From Nonomuraea deserti (GTDB lineage: Bacteria > Actinomycetota > Actinomycetes > Streptosporangiales > Streptosporangiaceae), in NCBI RefSeq assembly GCF_004348685.1, contig NZ_SMKO01000006.1, positions 1 to 64,000 on the forward strand: a DNA stretch of 64,000 nucleotides, in the 5' to 3' direction. The position numbers and the translations under genes are program-made. The notes beneath the pieces are model-generated. The model was not told the origin of the DNA and did no database searches. It worked only from the letters and a program-made list of their open reading frames with translations. Below are positions 26,482-34,638 of the stretch, one piece after another; within the stretch, counting starts at the first letter, position 1, and the number at the start of each line of letters is the position of its first letter.

Positions 26482-27135
26482 GTGACCATCACCAGTCTGG
26501 CGGGTGTCGCAGGCATGGGATTCGTCCTGCTCGCGATCGTCATCAACGTCATCTACGTCCGCGCCGGACTCCCGCAGCCCACTACCGGCCAGTCCCTGGA
26601 CGCGGTCACCGACGCGCTGGCCGGCATCGGCAAGCGGATCAACGCGCCCTCGGTCTTCGCCCCGGCCGCCTGGCTGTTCACCACCCTGTTCGCCGCCGGG
26701 CTGCTCGCGGCGCTCTGGCGAGGCGATCAGCCCGGCAGCAACGCCTGGGCGCTGGCCGGCTTCGCCGGCGTCCTCATGCAGAACGCCACCTTCATGATGG
26801 TCGAGTCGCTGCGGTTCGGGATGGCCGCGGCCGCCCGGCACCACCGCGGCTCGGTGGCCGGGCTGTGGGCGTTCTGCACCGTGCTGTTCGGGTTCAACCA
26901 GGTCTTCCTGGCCATCGCGGTGCTCGGCTTCACCGCCGCCGGAGTGAGCCTCGCGTTCATCCCCGCCTGGCACGCGTGGCTGGGCTGGATCAGCGCGGCC
27001 CTGCTGTTCGTCTCCTCCACGGCCGCCCCGTACAACGCCGACGGCCGTAACCGTAGCGCGGTGGCCGGCCTGCTCGGCTGGCTCGGCTGGGCCTCCTGGA
27101 TCGTCGCCTACAGCATCGCCCTGCTGAACATCTGA
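26482..27135 (+). CDS. six-helix membrane protein of unknown function, copy 2
   Basis: 217 residues, clearly paralogous to copy 1 throughout (QPTTGQSLDAV, LFTTLFAAGLLAALWRG, FGFNQVFLAIAVLGFT, FIPAWHAWLGW). The GTG start was chosen because it aligns with the ATG of copy 1 and has GGTGG just upstream; GTG or TTG codons up to 12 bases earlier are possible. It is followed after 15 bases by an NmrA-like gene, so the two are probably co-transcribed. Confidence 0.75.
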   Translation: MTITSLAGVAGMGFVLLAIVINVIYVRAGLPQPTTGQSLDAVTDALAGIGKRINAPSVFAPAAWLFTTLFAAGLLAALWRGDQPGSNAWALAGFAGVLMQNATFMMVESLRFGMAAAARHHRGSVAGLWAFCTVLFGFNQVFLAIAVLGFTAAGVSLAFIPAWHAWLGWISAALLFVSSTAAPYNADGRNRSAVAGLLGWLGWASWIVAYSIALLNI

Positions 27136-27150
27136 GGAAGGAACAAGAAC

Positions 27151-27978
27151 GTGATACTTGTGACCGGGGCCACCGGCCGGATAGGCGGCCGGGTGGTTCA
27201 CGAACTGACCGCGGCGGGCGCGGCGGTGCGGGCGCTCACCAGGCGTCCCGACGATGTCCAGCTGCCCGGCGGCGCCGTGGCCATGTCCGGCGATCTCCGG
27301 GTGGCGGCGTCCGTCGAGCCGGCGTTCGAGGGTGTGGACGTGGCCCACCTGTTCCCCGTGCCCGGGTGGCCCGTCGCCGACCTGCTGGCGCTCGCGCGGA
27401 AGGCGGGCGTACGCCGGATCGTCCTGCTGTCCTCGGCGTCGCTCCCCGGTGGGCCCGGCCTGATCGAGCGGCAGCATCGAGCCAATGAGGACGCCGTACG
27501 CGCCTCCGGCATGCCCTGGACGTTCGTCCGGCCGACTGCGTTCATGGCCAACGACCTGTCATGGGCGCCCGCGATCCGTGCCGAGGACACGGTGTACGAC
27601 GCCTTCCCCGACGCCTCGCTGGCACCGGTCGACGAACACGACATCGCCGCGGTCGTCGCCGCCGCGTTGCTGGACGACGACCACGCGGGCCACACGTACG
27701 AACTGTCCGGGCCGGAACCGCTGACCACCGTCGAACGGGTGGCGATCCTTGGCGAGGTTCTCGGGCGGCCCCTCCGCTTCGCCGAGCTGTCCCCGCAGGA
27801 AGTCCGTACATCCCTCGTCGCCTCCCACCCACCCGCGGTCGCGGATGCCATGATCGGCGTCCTGGCCGCCGCCACCGGCACGACCGCCCCGATCCTCCCA
27901 GGGGTACACCAGGCCACCGGTGGCCCGCCGAACACGTATGCCGAGTGGGCCAGCAGACACGCTGACCACTTCGGCTGA
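27151..27978 (+). CDS. NmrA-like NAD(P)-binding protein (atypical SDR)
   Basis: 275 residues from a GTG preceded by GAGGAAGGAA. The Rossmann start is MILVTGATGRIGGRVV. Later marks are RIVLLSSASLPGG and WTFVRPTAFMANDLSW. Tyr-x-x-x-Lys is missing, as in NmrA or quinone-oxidoreductase-2-type proteins that sense or reduce with NADPH. In one transcription unit with membrane copy 2. Confidence 0.87.
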   Translation: MILVTGATGRIGGRVVHELTAAGAAVRALTRRPDDVQLPGGAVAMSGDLRVAASVEPAFEGVDVAHLFPVPGWPVADLLALARKAGVRRIVLLSSASLPGGPGLIERQHRANEDAVRASGMPWTFVRPTAFMANDLSWAPAIRAEDTVYDAFPDASLAPVDEHDIAAVVAAALLDDDHAGHTYELSGPEPLTTVERVAILGEVLGRPLRFAELSPQEVRTSLVASHPPAVADAMIGVLAAATGTTAPILPGVHQATGGPPNTYAEWASRHADHFG

Positions 27979-28057
27979 AGCCGAAGCGAGCAGACGACGA
28001 TGCCGAAGGCCGCTCTGTGAGCCGCCCCCGCGGCACGACCGAGGAAAGGTGCATGAC

Positions 28058-28546
28058 ATGGCCGCCAGCCACCCCGGCGAGGCCGCCGGGCCGACCAGAC
28101 CGTACCCTGCGGGCCGGATCATCCGGGCGGGCAACACGATCGTCGGCGTGCTCATCCGCGCGGGCCTGATCCCCCGCGGCTATCTCCTGACCACCCGGGG
28201 CCGCAAGAGCGGCCGCCTGCGCACCCAGCCGATGGCAATCGTCGAGCACGAGGGCAGGCGCTGGTTGGTCGCCCCCTATGGGGCGGTTTCCTGGGTGCTC
28301 AATGCTCGCGCCGCCGGAAAGGTGATCCTGCGCCGCCGGTTCACCACACGCGCCTACACCATCCGGGAGCTCGCGCCCGTGGAGGCCGGACCCGTCCTGA
28401 AGCGCTATGTGGGCTTCTCGGCGCCCACCCGACCGTATTTCCAGGCCACCAAGGACTCCCCGGTGGAGGACTTCATCGCCGAGGCCGGACGCCACCCGGT
28501 GTTCGAGCTCACCCCGCTCGGCGGTGACCCCTGGTCAGCGGTGTGA
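28058..28546 (+). CDS. F420/deazaflavin-dependent nitroreductase-family protein (DDN type)
   Basis: 162 residues. LLTTRGRKSGRLRTQPMAIVEHEGRRWLVA (quoted in parts: TTRGRKSGRLRTQP) is the cofactor-binding signature of the split-barrel DDN family, followed by VLNARAAGKVILRRR. GAGGAAAGG is eight bases before the ATG. The family reduces quinones or unsaturated substrates with F420H2 in actinomycetes. It follows the NmrA-like gene by 79 bases on the same strand. Confidence 0.87.
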   Translation: MAASHPGEAAGPTRPYPAGRIIRAGNTIVGVLIRAGLIPRGYLLTTRGRKSGRLRTQPMAIVEHEGRRWLVAPYGAVSWVLNARAAGKVILRRRFTTRAYTIRELAPVEAGPVLKRYVGFSAPTRPYFQATKDSPVEDFIAEAGRHPVFELTPLGGDPWSAV

Positions 28547-28829
28547 CACCTGAGGCCCTGCCCGGCTCAGGCAGGCGGAGACCATGGCCTCGCGCACGGA
28601 GAACGCGGGCTCGGCCCGATGCTCACAACGTTTCCCTTCGTTGCCCTCTTGACGATCCTGCTCCGGCAAAGCCGGTGAGTAGTCGTTGATCTACGAGTAC
28701 GGGATGTCGCACGCCTGGGAGCGGTGAAAGAGCCGCACCAGCTGGCAGGAGATGCTGGCACGTCGGCTCCGGACTGTGGCTGCTCATCGGGCGGCTCCCC
28801 GTCCGCGCGTACCTGACCGTCGTCCCAGC
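28547..28829. other. intergenic stretch without a recognised gene
   Basis: No supported ORF. A weak CCTGAG/CTCAGG hairpin at 28549-28571 could end the preceding transcript. Confidence 0.3.
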
Positions 28830-28860
28830 TTGACTGTGCCGTTACGTCAACATCTACCGT
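28830..28860 (+). promoter_or_regulatory. MerR-type promoter with a 19-bp spacer
   Basis: TTGACT (28830-28835) and TACCGT (28855-28860) are separated by 19 bases, the long spacing that MerR-family activators correct by twisting DNA. An inverted repeat, TTGAC and GTCAA (28846-28850), overlaps the -35 and spacer. It precedes the MerR gene, implying autoregulation. Confidence 0.6.
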
Positions 28861-28917
28861 CATGGACGAGCCGGGAAGAACCGGCTCGGTGATGGGCAGG
28901 GAACGGGTGAGCGGGCC

Positions 28918-29685
28918 ATGGCATGGTCGATTGCACAGGTGGCGCGGATGTCGGGTGTGACGTCGAGAACCTTGCGCCACTATGACGAGATCGGGCTGCT
29001 TGCACCTGCCTGGGTCGGCGGGAACGGCTATCGCCATTACGAGGAGCGCCAACTGCTGCGGTTACAGCAGATCCTGGTACTGCGGGAGCTCGACCTGGGT
29101 CTCACCGAGATCAAGGAGATCATCGACCGGCACACCGACCCTGTGGCGGCATTGCGCGAGCACCACCAGCGACTGCTGGGAGAGCGCGACCGGCTGGATG
29201 CCGTGGCACGCATGGTGGCTCGCACCATCACCGAACTCCAGGCGAACGAAGGGAAGAACGACATGTCCAAAATCAGTAGGCCAGAGAATCTGTTCGAGGG
29301 GTTCGACGGGGCGCGGTACGGCGCGGAGGCCCGGGAACGGTGGCCGGAGCAATGGGAGCAGTCGGGGCAGCAGGAACTACTGGACACCATGACGCCGCAG
29401 GAGATCGACCGCATGCAGCAGGAGGCAACGGCGGGAATGATCCGGATGGCCGAGCTCATGGCCACCGGCACGCCCGCCGACGACCCCGCCGTTCTCGCCG
29501 AGCTCGACGCTCACTACCGGCATATGAGCCGGTTCTGGACGCCGACCGCGGCGCAGTACGCGCATCTAGGCCGGATGCAGGCCGACGACGAGCGGTTCCG
29601 GGCGAACTACGAGCGGATCGCCGAAGGGCTGGCAGGCTACATGCGCGACGCCATGGCCGCATACGCGCACGCCCGGTTGAGCTGA
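28918..29685 (+). CDS. MerR-family regulator with TipA-type (TipAS) effector domain
   Basis: 255 residues. The HTH is SIAQVARMSGVTSRTLRHYD with the wing IGLLAPAWVGGNGYRHYEE. The dimerisation helix follows, then from about residue 120 a TipAS-like domain (FEGFDGARYGAEARERW, LMATGTPADDPAVLAELDAHYRHM). TipAL of Streptomyces binds thiopeptide antibiotics through this domain, so this may be a drug sensor. An internal MSK start (about residue 115) could make a ligand-only short form as in tipAS. Confidence 0.88.
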   Translation: MAWSIAQVARMSGVTSRTLRHYDEIGLLAPAWVGGNGYRHYEERQLLRLQQILVLRELDLGLTEIKEIIDRHTDPVAALREHHQRLLGERDRLDAVARMVARTITELQANEGKNDMSKISRPENLFEGFDGARYGAEARERWPEQWEQSGQQELLDTMTPQEIDRMQQEATAGMIRMAELMATGTPADDPAVLAELDAHYRHMSRFWTPTAAQYAHLGRMQADDERFRANYERIAEGLAGYMRDAMAAYAHARLS

Positions 29686-29700
29686 ATCTCGCTGAATGAG

Positions 29701-29730
29701 GTTCTGAAGGAGCTGCAGATCCTTCAGAAC
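29701..29730 (+). terminator. hairpin terminator of the MerR/TipA-like gene
   Basis: GTTCTGAAGGA pairs perfectly with TCCTTCAGAAC around an 8-base loop, 15 bases after the stop. Confidence 0.75.
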
Positions 29731-29884
29731 AGCTTCGGTACCGCCGCATGCGATGTAGCCGGAATATGGTGTCCGTGTAGCGGCGAACGATAAATTCGGC
29801 ACGCAAGGAACAATGGCCTGGGCGCTGTGACAGGCACATATGCGTGTACGACCGAGGCATCATCTCTGCGACGGGAGACCGCCC

Positions 29885-30118
29885 ATGCGCCGTAGACTTA
29901 CCACGCTCCTTCTCTCCGCCGCGCTGGCCTTCGGGGGGACCATGGCTCTGGCCTCCCCGGCCTGGGCGGAGTGGCGTCCCATCCAGGCGTATGCCAAGGG
30001 ATCCGACTGCGAGATAGCAGGGCGATACTACGTCAACCATGTTGTAGGCGCCATTCGCTTCCAAAGTGACTGGGACAGTCCAGGATGGATGCTCTGGGTT
30101 TTCTTCGAGGAAGCCTGA
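29885..30118 (+). CDS. small secreted protein
   Basis: 77 residues. MRRRLTTLLLSAALAFGG followed by SPAWA is a signal peptide. The mature 50 residues (EWRPIQAYAKGSDCEIAGRYYV) contain one Cys and several aromatic residues. GGGAG precedes the ATG. No family was recognised; the neighbouring gene is frameshifted, so this one may also be truncated at its C-terminus. Confidence 0.5.
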   Translation: MRRRLTTLLLSAALAFGGTMALASPAWAEWRPIQAYAKGSDCEIAGRYYVNHVVGAIRFQSDWDSPGWMLWVFFEEA

Positions 30119-30315
30119 CCAAATATCAGGACGATCCCAACCTGTTGCTATCCGTGTCCTGCACGGTTACTGATCACGGAAACCGCCCTGAGCTTCCTAG
30201 GGTTAGGCGCACTTTTACCTGGAGGACGTTGCGCTGTTATGTGAACCTCGCCAAACAGCGGTTGCCGGGAACTCGGCGACCACAGTCGCCAGCAGGCGAT
30301 ACCTGGGAGGGGACC

Positions 30316-30793
30316 ATGAACAAAAAGCGAGCGTTCGTCGCGGTGTTGGCACTCGCCAGCACAAGCGCGTTCGTCACTCCAACGGCTTCAGCCACCACCG
30401 GCGCACAGGATCGTTACGCCCTCACGCCCGGATCGACGCACTGCGTCAGATACAGCCAGGGAGACGTCTGGCAGACCAGGTTCGCCTGGGGCGCGCGCGC
30501 TACTTCGTCAAGGTCAACGGCAGGCCGGTGGCCATCCGGATTCCGCTGTCGATCACGCATCCCAACGGGAAGACGTACCTCGCTTGGTGTAACTACACGA
30601 GCAGCGGAAACCCTCTGGGGTCAACATCCGCCAGAACGGCGGGCAGACGACCTACACCTGCCGCGGGCCGAAGTTCACGCGCATGAGCGGTGTCTACACC
30701 GTAGGCAGTCCAGGGCCTCAGGCCGACGTGGCAGATGACGGGGACACCGAGAGAATCCTCACCAGCGGAGCCGTCGAGTACACCTCGACGTGA
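30316..30793 (+). pseudogene. secreted-protein gene with two frameshifts
   Basis: Three consecutive frames give one sensible protein. The first part is a signal peptide ending SATTG and a segment through VRYSQGDVWQTRFAWG. After about 30495 the sense moves to RARYFVKVNGRPVAIRIPL and AWCNYTSSGNPLG, and after about 30615 to VNIRQNGGQTTYTCRGPKF, ending GAVEYTST. Both moves are what one-base deletions produce; the first lies in a gcgcgcgcgc run. It is either a decaying gene or two sequencing slips. Function unknown. Confidence 0.6.
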
Positions 30794-31334
30794 CGTGTTC
30801 CGCGATCACTTCCGCGTGACGTCCCTGGGCCAGCTTGAGTTCAGCCCTCGTCTCGATCGCAGAACGGCGCTCCTCCAGCAGGCGTTGCACTTCGCTGACG
30901 GCGCGCGGCCCGTACAGGTCTGTCAGCGGATCCCCACGCCAGAGGCCCGATGCCCGGTCGAGCGGTTCGATGGCCTCGTCCTCCCGACCTTCGCAGTGCC
31001 TCAGGGCAGCCTGCTGCTTGAGGCCCGAGAAGACGTCGACGTCCAGTTCGGTGTGCTCCAGGTCCAGCAGGTAGCCGGGATGCCGCGTGAGGATCACGCC
31101 GGCCGTGCCGAATGCCTTGCGTACGTCTGCGACCAGCGTCCGCACCCTGCTGGCCGCAGCGGCGGGAACGGCGTCCCCCCATAATTCCTCGATCAGCCGA
31201 TCCCCGGAAACCACGCGGCCGGCCTCCAGCGCGAGCGCGGCGAGCAGGGCGCGGCGCTTCGCGGTGAAGGTGATCTCCCGGCCGCCGACGCGGGCTTCCA
31301 GCGGCCCCAGGAGGAGGAACTCCACCTGGGGCAC
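30759..31334 (-). pseudogene. truncated SARP/AfsR-type regulator
   Basis: 191 codons. The OmpR-like DNA-binding domain (VEFLLLGPLEARVGGREI, LLAALALEAGRVVSGDRLIEELWG, TRHPGYLLD) is followed by the first half of a bacterial transcriptional activator domain ending GRHAEVIAEH near 30800, about where family members continue for another 80 residues or more. The remaining residues do not look native and overlap the frameshifted secreted-protein gene. GTG 31334 is five bases from AGGAGG. DNA binding might survive, but the dimer/activation domain is incomplete. Confidence 0.65.
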
Positions 31335-31530
31335 CAGCACCTCCTACTCGGCGAGACATTCCAGCCGGGGCAGTGGCTCTCACCGGTACGACGAACGAGC
31401 GACTGCAGAGGGGACACCACCAGACTTCGGCGGCGCCAAGGGGACGGTGGCGGCGTGGTGACGTTGACGGCGACTCGCGGTCGGCTCGCCCTTGGGCCTT
31501 CCCACGAGTGATCGACGGGTGTATCTGTAG

Positions 31531-31544
31531 GGAAATCGATTTGC
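31531..31544 (+). promoter_or_regulatory. operator 1 of the GCAAATCGATTTGC regulon
   Basis: GGAAATCGATTTGC, one mismatch from the 14-bp consensus palindrome, lies 42 bases before the GH10 gene. Presumed target of the LacI protein at 42305. Confidence 0.75.
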
Positions 31545-31586
31545 ATCGCGCGCGGTTCTTCGGACGACTCGGTGAAGGAGTAGGCG

Positions 31587-32750
31587 ATGGCAGGTCAGGG
31601 AGGTCTCCGTCGGAGGTCGTTCCTCGTCGGTAGCGGCCTGGGAGCCGCGGCGCTGCTGGGTGGTGGCGCGTCGCCGTTCATGACCATGGGTGCGGCTTGG
31701 GCGGCACCGGCAGGCGGCCTGTATCAGGCAGCGCTGGCCAAGGGCATCCGGTACGGCTCCTCGGCCGCGACGTGGCAGGTGCAGCCGGACCCTGACTACG
31801 CGGCGCTGTACGCGCGCGAGAGCGGGATGCTGCTCACCGAGGACGACCTGCTGTGGTATCGGCTCAAGCCGACGCAGGACTCGCCTCTGGACTTCAGCTA
31901 CGGCGACCAGATGGTGTCGTTCGCCGCCGGCAACGCTCAGCCGGTGCTCGCGGCCCACCTGGTCTGGGACGAGGGGCTGGGTGAGGGGTGGGAGCCGGAT
32001 GCCCTGTACAACCTCAGCACGCAGGACGCACGCGACCTCCTCTTCGGGACGATCCAGCAGGAGGTCGCGCACTACGCGGGACAGGTGAGGGCCTGGGTGG
32101 TGGCCAATGAGGTGACCGACGGGCGCCGTAAGGACGCCAACGGGTTCTGGACCGTCGAGCCCTGGTATCAGACGATCGGGCCGACCTACGTCGAGGAGGC
32201 GTTCAACCTCGCCCACCAGCATGACCCGAACGCTCTGCTTCTCATCAACGACTTCGGATTCGAGACCGGGTCGGACGCGGCCGCTCGCCGGACGTCGATG
32301 CTCAAGGCCATCGACTATCTGCAGGGCAGGAACGTCCCGGTGCACGCGCTGGGGGTCCAGGCACACCTGAATGCGGACGGGTTCGCCCGGAGGTTCGATG
32401 CGGCGGCCTACCGGGCTTTTCTGTCGGACGTCGCGGCGCGAGGCCTGTCGATCTTCATCACGGAGATGGATGTTCAGGACGACGGCCTGAAGGCCGACAT
32501 CCCCAGCCGTGACGCGGCCGTGGCGGACGTGTACTCGCGGTACCTGTCCGTGGCCCTCCAGGAGCCCGCGGTGAAGGTCGTGCTCAACTTCGGGCTGAGC
32601 GACCGCTACACGTGGTTGCAGGAGGACTTCCCGCGCCAGGACGGAGCCGCGCGCCGGCCGCTGCCGTTCGACGAGAACCTCCAGCCGAAGCCGGCATACA
32701 CCGCGATCCTGCAGGCCTTCCAGAACGCTCCGGCACGCCCGCCGCTCTGA
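31587..32750 (+). CDS. GH10-family endo-xylanase-like enzyme, Tat-exported, divergent
   Basis: 387 residues. RRRSFLVGSGLGAAALL is a Tat signal. The catalytic module keeps acid/base Glu175 (WVVANEV, where WDVVNE is usual) and nucleophile Glu293 in FITEMDV, plus INDFGFE and LGVQAHLN. The usual HTLVWH segment reads AHLVWDEGL, so the second subsite His is Asp. No carbohydrate-binding module is attached. An operator shared with the sugar-transporter operon lies just upstream. It should cut a xylan-like chain outside the cell, but these substitutions suggest altered specificity. Confidence 0.87.
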   Translation: MAGQGGLRRRSFLVGSGLGAAALLGGGASPFMTMGAAWAAPAGGLYQAALAKGIRYGSSAATWQVQPDPDYAALYARESGMLLTEDDLLWYRLKPTQDSPLDFSYGDQMVSFAAGNAQPVLAAHLVWDEGLGEGWEPDALYNLSTQDARDLLFGTIQQEVAHYAGQVRAWVVANEVTDGRRKDANGFWTVEPWYQTIGPTYVEEAFNLAHQHDPNALLLINDFGFETGSDAAARRTSMLKAIDYLQGRNVPVHALGVQAHLNADGFARRFDAAAYRAFLSDVAARGLSIFITEMDVQDDGLKADIPSRDAAVADVYSRYLSVALQEPAVKVVLNFGLSDRYTWLQEDFPRQDGAARRPLPFDENLQPKPAYTAILQAFQNAPARPPL

Positions 32751-32778
32751 TCAGACCCGGCAGGGGGTGCGCTCCCGG

Positions 32779-32810
32779 GCTCTGGCCGGCGCGAACGGGC
32801 CGGTCAGAGC
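32779..32810 (+). terminator. hairpin terminator after the GH10 gene
   Basis: GCTCTGGCCGGC pairs with GCCGGTCAGAGC (one G-T pair) around an 8-base loop, 28 bases after the stop. Confidence 0.7.
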
Positions 32811-32915
32811 CGGATCCCGAGGGAGCGGCGGCCATCCGGCGGGCATGTCTGCTCCTTCGTCGTCCCCGTCCATCGCCGAGCGCGCGTGGTGGCCGAGGGC
32901 GACGAACCCCGGCGG

Positions 32916-32995
32916 ATCGGCGCATCGGCGCATCGGCGCATCGGCGCATCGGCGGATCGGCGGATCGGCGGATCGGCGGATCGGCGGATCGGCGC
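32916..32995 (+). repeat. ten tandem 8-bp units, ATCGGCGC/ATCGGCGG
   Basis: The order is four ATCGGCGC, five ATCGGCGG and one ATCGGCGC, without other interruptions. It lies between the convergent GH10 and amidohydrolase genes, ending seven bases after the latter's stop. A slippage-prone minisatellite rather than CRISPR: there are no spacers. Confidence 0.9.
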
Positions 32996-33002
32996 AACAT
33001 GA

Positions 33003-34151
33003 TCACAGCCGGTCGCCGTAGGTCTCCATGGCGTTGTCGCTGCTCACCCGTTGCCTGATCGCCGGCGGTAGCGACGCCAGGGCGTGCCGCGGGTCGTCGA
33101 AGTCCCAGTGCGGGTAGTCGGAGCTGAACATCAGGGTGCGGTCCGCGTGGGCGATCTCGCAGAGCACGTGCAGGTGGTGGCGGCGCTTCGGCTCCGGGAG
33201 GGGCTGCGTCGTGAACCGGACGTGATCCACGATGTACTCGCTGGGCAGCCGCTTGACCCACGGCACCTCGTCGCGCAGGCCCCTGACGTTCTTGTCGAGC
33301 CGCCACATCACGTCGGGGATCCAGCCCAGCCCGCCCTCGGTGAGGATCACCTTGAGGTTGGGGAAGCGCTCGAAGACCCCGTGGCACACGAGGCTGATCA
33401 GGTTGGCCTGGAACACCTGGCTCAGCCCGCTGTGCCACTCGACATAGTACGTCGGCGTCCCGCCTGCCATCGGCGGCGAGGTGCGGAAGATGCCTTCGCC
33501 CGAGTTGGGGTGGACGGCGACCGGAATGCCGACCTCGTTCGCGGCATCGTAGATCGGGTAATAGTGCCGCAGCCCCATCAGCATGTCGGTGAGCGGGAGC
33601 AGCACCCCGACGAAGCGCTCGTCCTCGGCCACGCGCCGGATCTCCTGGGCCGCCAGCAGCGGGTCCTGCGCGCCGGCCACGATGTAACCGCGGTAGCGGT
33701 CGTCGGCGTCGAACCAGGTCGCGGCGAGCCACCGGTTGTACGCCGAGGCGATCATCGCCGCGGCGTCCGGGTCGGGCATGGCCCCCAGTCCGAGCATCTC
33801 GCCGCCGATGAGCACGGCTCGGTCGATGCCGTTGCCGTCGAGCAGTTGCCGCGCCGTGAAGGCCGGGTCGGCGCCCGGCGCGGACCCGTCCGGAGCGCGG
33901 GCGTCGTCGCGGAGCACCCCGGCCGGGTTGATGTAGAGCATGTTCCGCGGGATCGACACCGCCTCGCGATGCCCGATCGTGGTGAGGTCGCGGCGCTCGT
34001 CGAGGCCCAGGCGGCGCTGCTCGGCCTGGGACAGGAACGGCCGGAGCTCCCCGAGGCCGGTCTTGGTGACCGGGTGGACGTCGCAGTCGACGAGCCGGTA
34101 GCGGCTCGTCGCGGACGCCTCGGCGAGGGGCTGGTCACGCAGGTCGGCCAT
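33003..34151 (-). CDS. amidohydrolase-2 family metal-dependent hydrolase or decarboxylase
   Basis: 382 residues. Metal ligands begin with DxH (VDCDVHP) and end with the Asp of FSSDYPHWDFDDP. Intermediate marks are VGIPVAVHPN and VILTEGGLGWIPDVMWRLD. The family includes 2-amino-3-carboxymuconate-semialdehyde decarboxylase, resorcylate decarboxylases and lactone hydrolases. ATG 34151 follows AGGAG; a frame opening at 34211 would run into the shared operator. It is divergent from a Rieske gene, which suggests processing of an aromatic or dicarbonyl compound. Confidence 0.87.
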   Translation of the reverse strand: MADLRDQPLAEASATSRYRLVDCDVHPVTKTGLGELRPFLSQAEQRRLGLDERRDLTTIGHREAVSIPRNMLYINPAGVLRDDARAPDGSAPGADPAFTARQLLDGNGIDRAVLIGGEMLGLGAMPDPDAAAMIASAYNRWLAATWFDADDRYRGYIVAGAQDPLLAAQEIRRVAEDERFVGVLLPLTDMLMGLRHYYPIYDAANEVGIPVAVHPNSGEGIFRTSPPMAGGTPTYYVEWHSGLSQVFQANLISLVCHGVFERFPNLKVILTEGGLGWIPDVMWRLDKNVRGLRDEVPWVKRLPSEYIVDHVRFTTQPLPEPKRRHHLHVLCEIAHADRTLMFSSDYPHWDFDDPRHALASLPPAIRQRVSSDNAMETYGDRL

Positions 34152-34212
34152 GGGGAACTCCTGTCCGGACAGTGGTTGCCGAGATGACGCGAAGCCGTCA
34201 TAGTCATGCATA

Positions 34213-34226
34213 GCAAATCGATTGGC
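34213..34226 (+). promoter_or_regulatory. operator 2 of the GCAAATCGATTTGC regulon
   Basis: GCAAATCGATTGGC sits between the divergent amidohydrolase and Rieske genes, 29 bases before the latter's start. It differs from consensus at one position and is identical to operator 3. Confidence 0.78.
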
Positions 34227-34255
34227 ACTGCGGTAGAGAGTCAGTGGGTGGGCGC

Positions 34256-34606
34256 ATGGAAGTTCGGGTCGGCAGCGTCGAGGACGTGCGCCGGGACGGG
34301 TGCCGGACCGTCGAGGTGAACGGGCGGCCGGTCGGCGTCATCAGCGTCGGAGAGGAGTTCTACGCGATCAGCGACCGGTGCCCGCACATGGGTGCGTCGA
34401 TGTGCGCGGGCTCGCTGAGCGGCACCTTCGTCGCCGCCGGCCCGCACGAGTACGTCTACGGCAAGGCCGGCCTGGTGATCCGCTGCCCCTGGCACGGCTG
34501 GGAGTTCGACATCGAGAGCGGCCGGTCGCTCCTGGAGCCGAAGCGGTTCGGACTCAGGACCTACCGGGTCACCCAGCAGGACGGCGAGGTCGTGCTGCAC
34601 GCGTGA
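34256..34606 (+). CDS. Rieske [2Fe-2S] protein
   Basis: 116 residues, a lone Rieske domain. Cluster ligands are in CPHMG and CPWHGWEFD (C-x-H and C-x-x-H). The insert between them (AGSLSGTFVAAGPHEYVYGK) is about average. Proteins this size act as ferredoxins for oxygenases or as small subunits of reductases; no oxygenase lies next to it, though the PhyH enzyme is in the regulon. The ATG with GGGTGG upstream was chosen over GTG 34244. Confidence 0.88.
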   Translation: MEVRVGSVEDVRRDGCRTVEVNGRPVGVISVGEEFYAISDRCPHMGASMCAGSLSGTFVAAGPHEYVYGKAGLVIRCPWHGWEFDIESGRSLLEPKRFGLRTYRVTQQDGEVVLHA

Positions 34607-34638
34607 GCGGCACCGGGCACCGCTCGCGGGACGGCGGG

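Noticed and set aside
32916-32995. Possible CRISPR array
   Set aside because: Units are 8 bp, contiguous and without spacers, and there are no cas genes.
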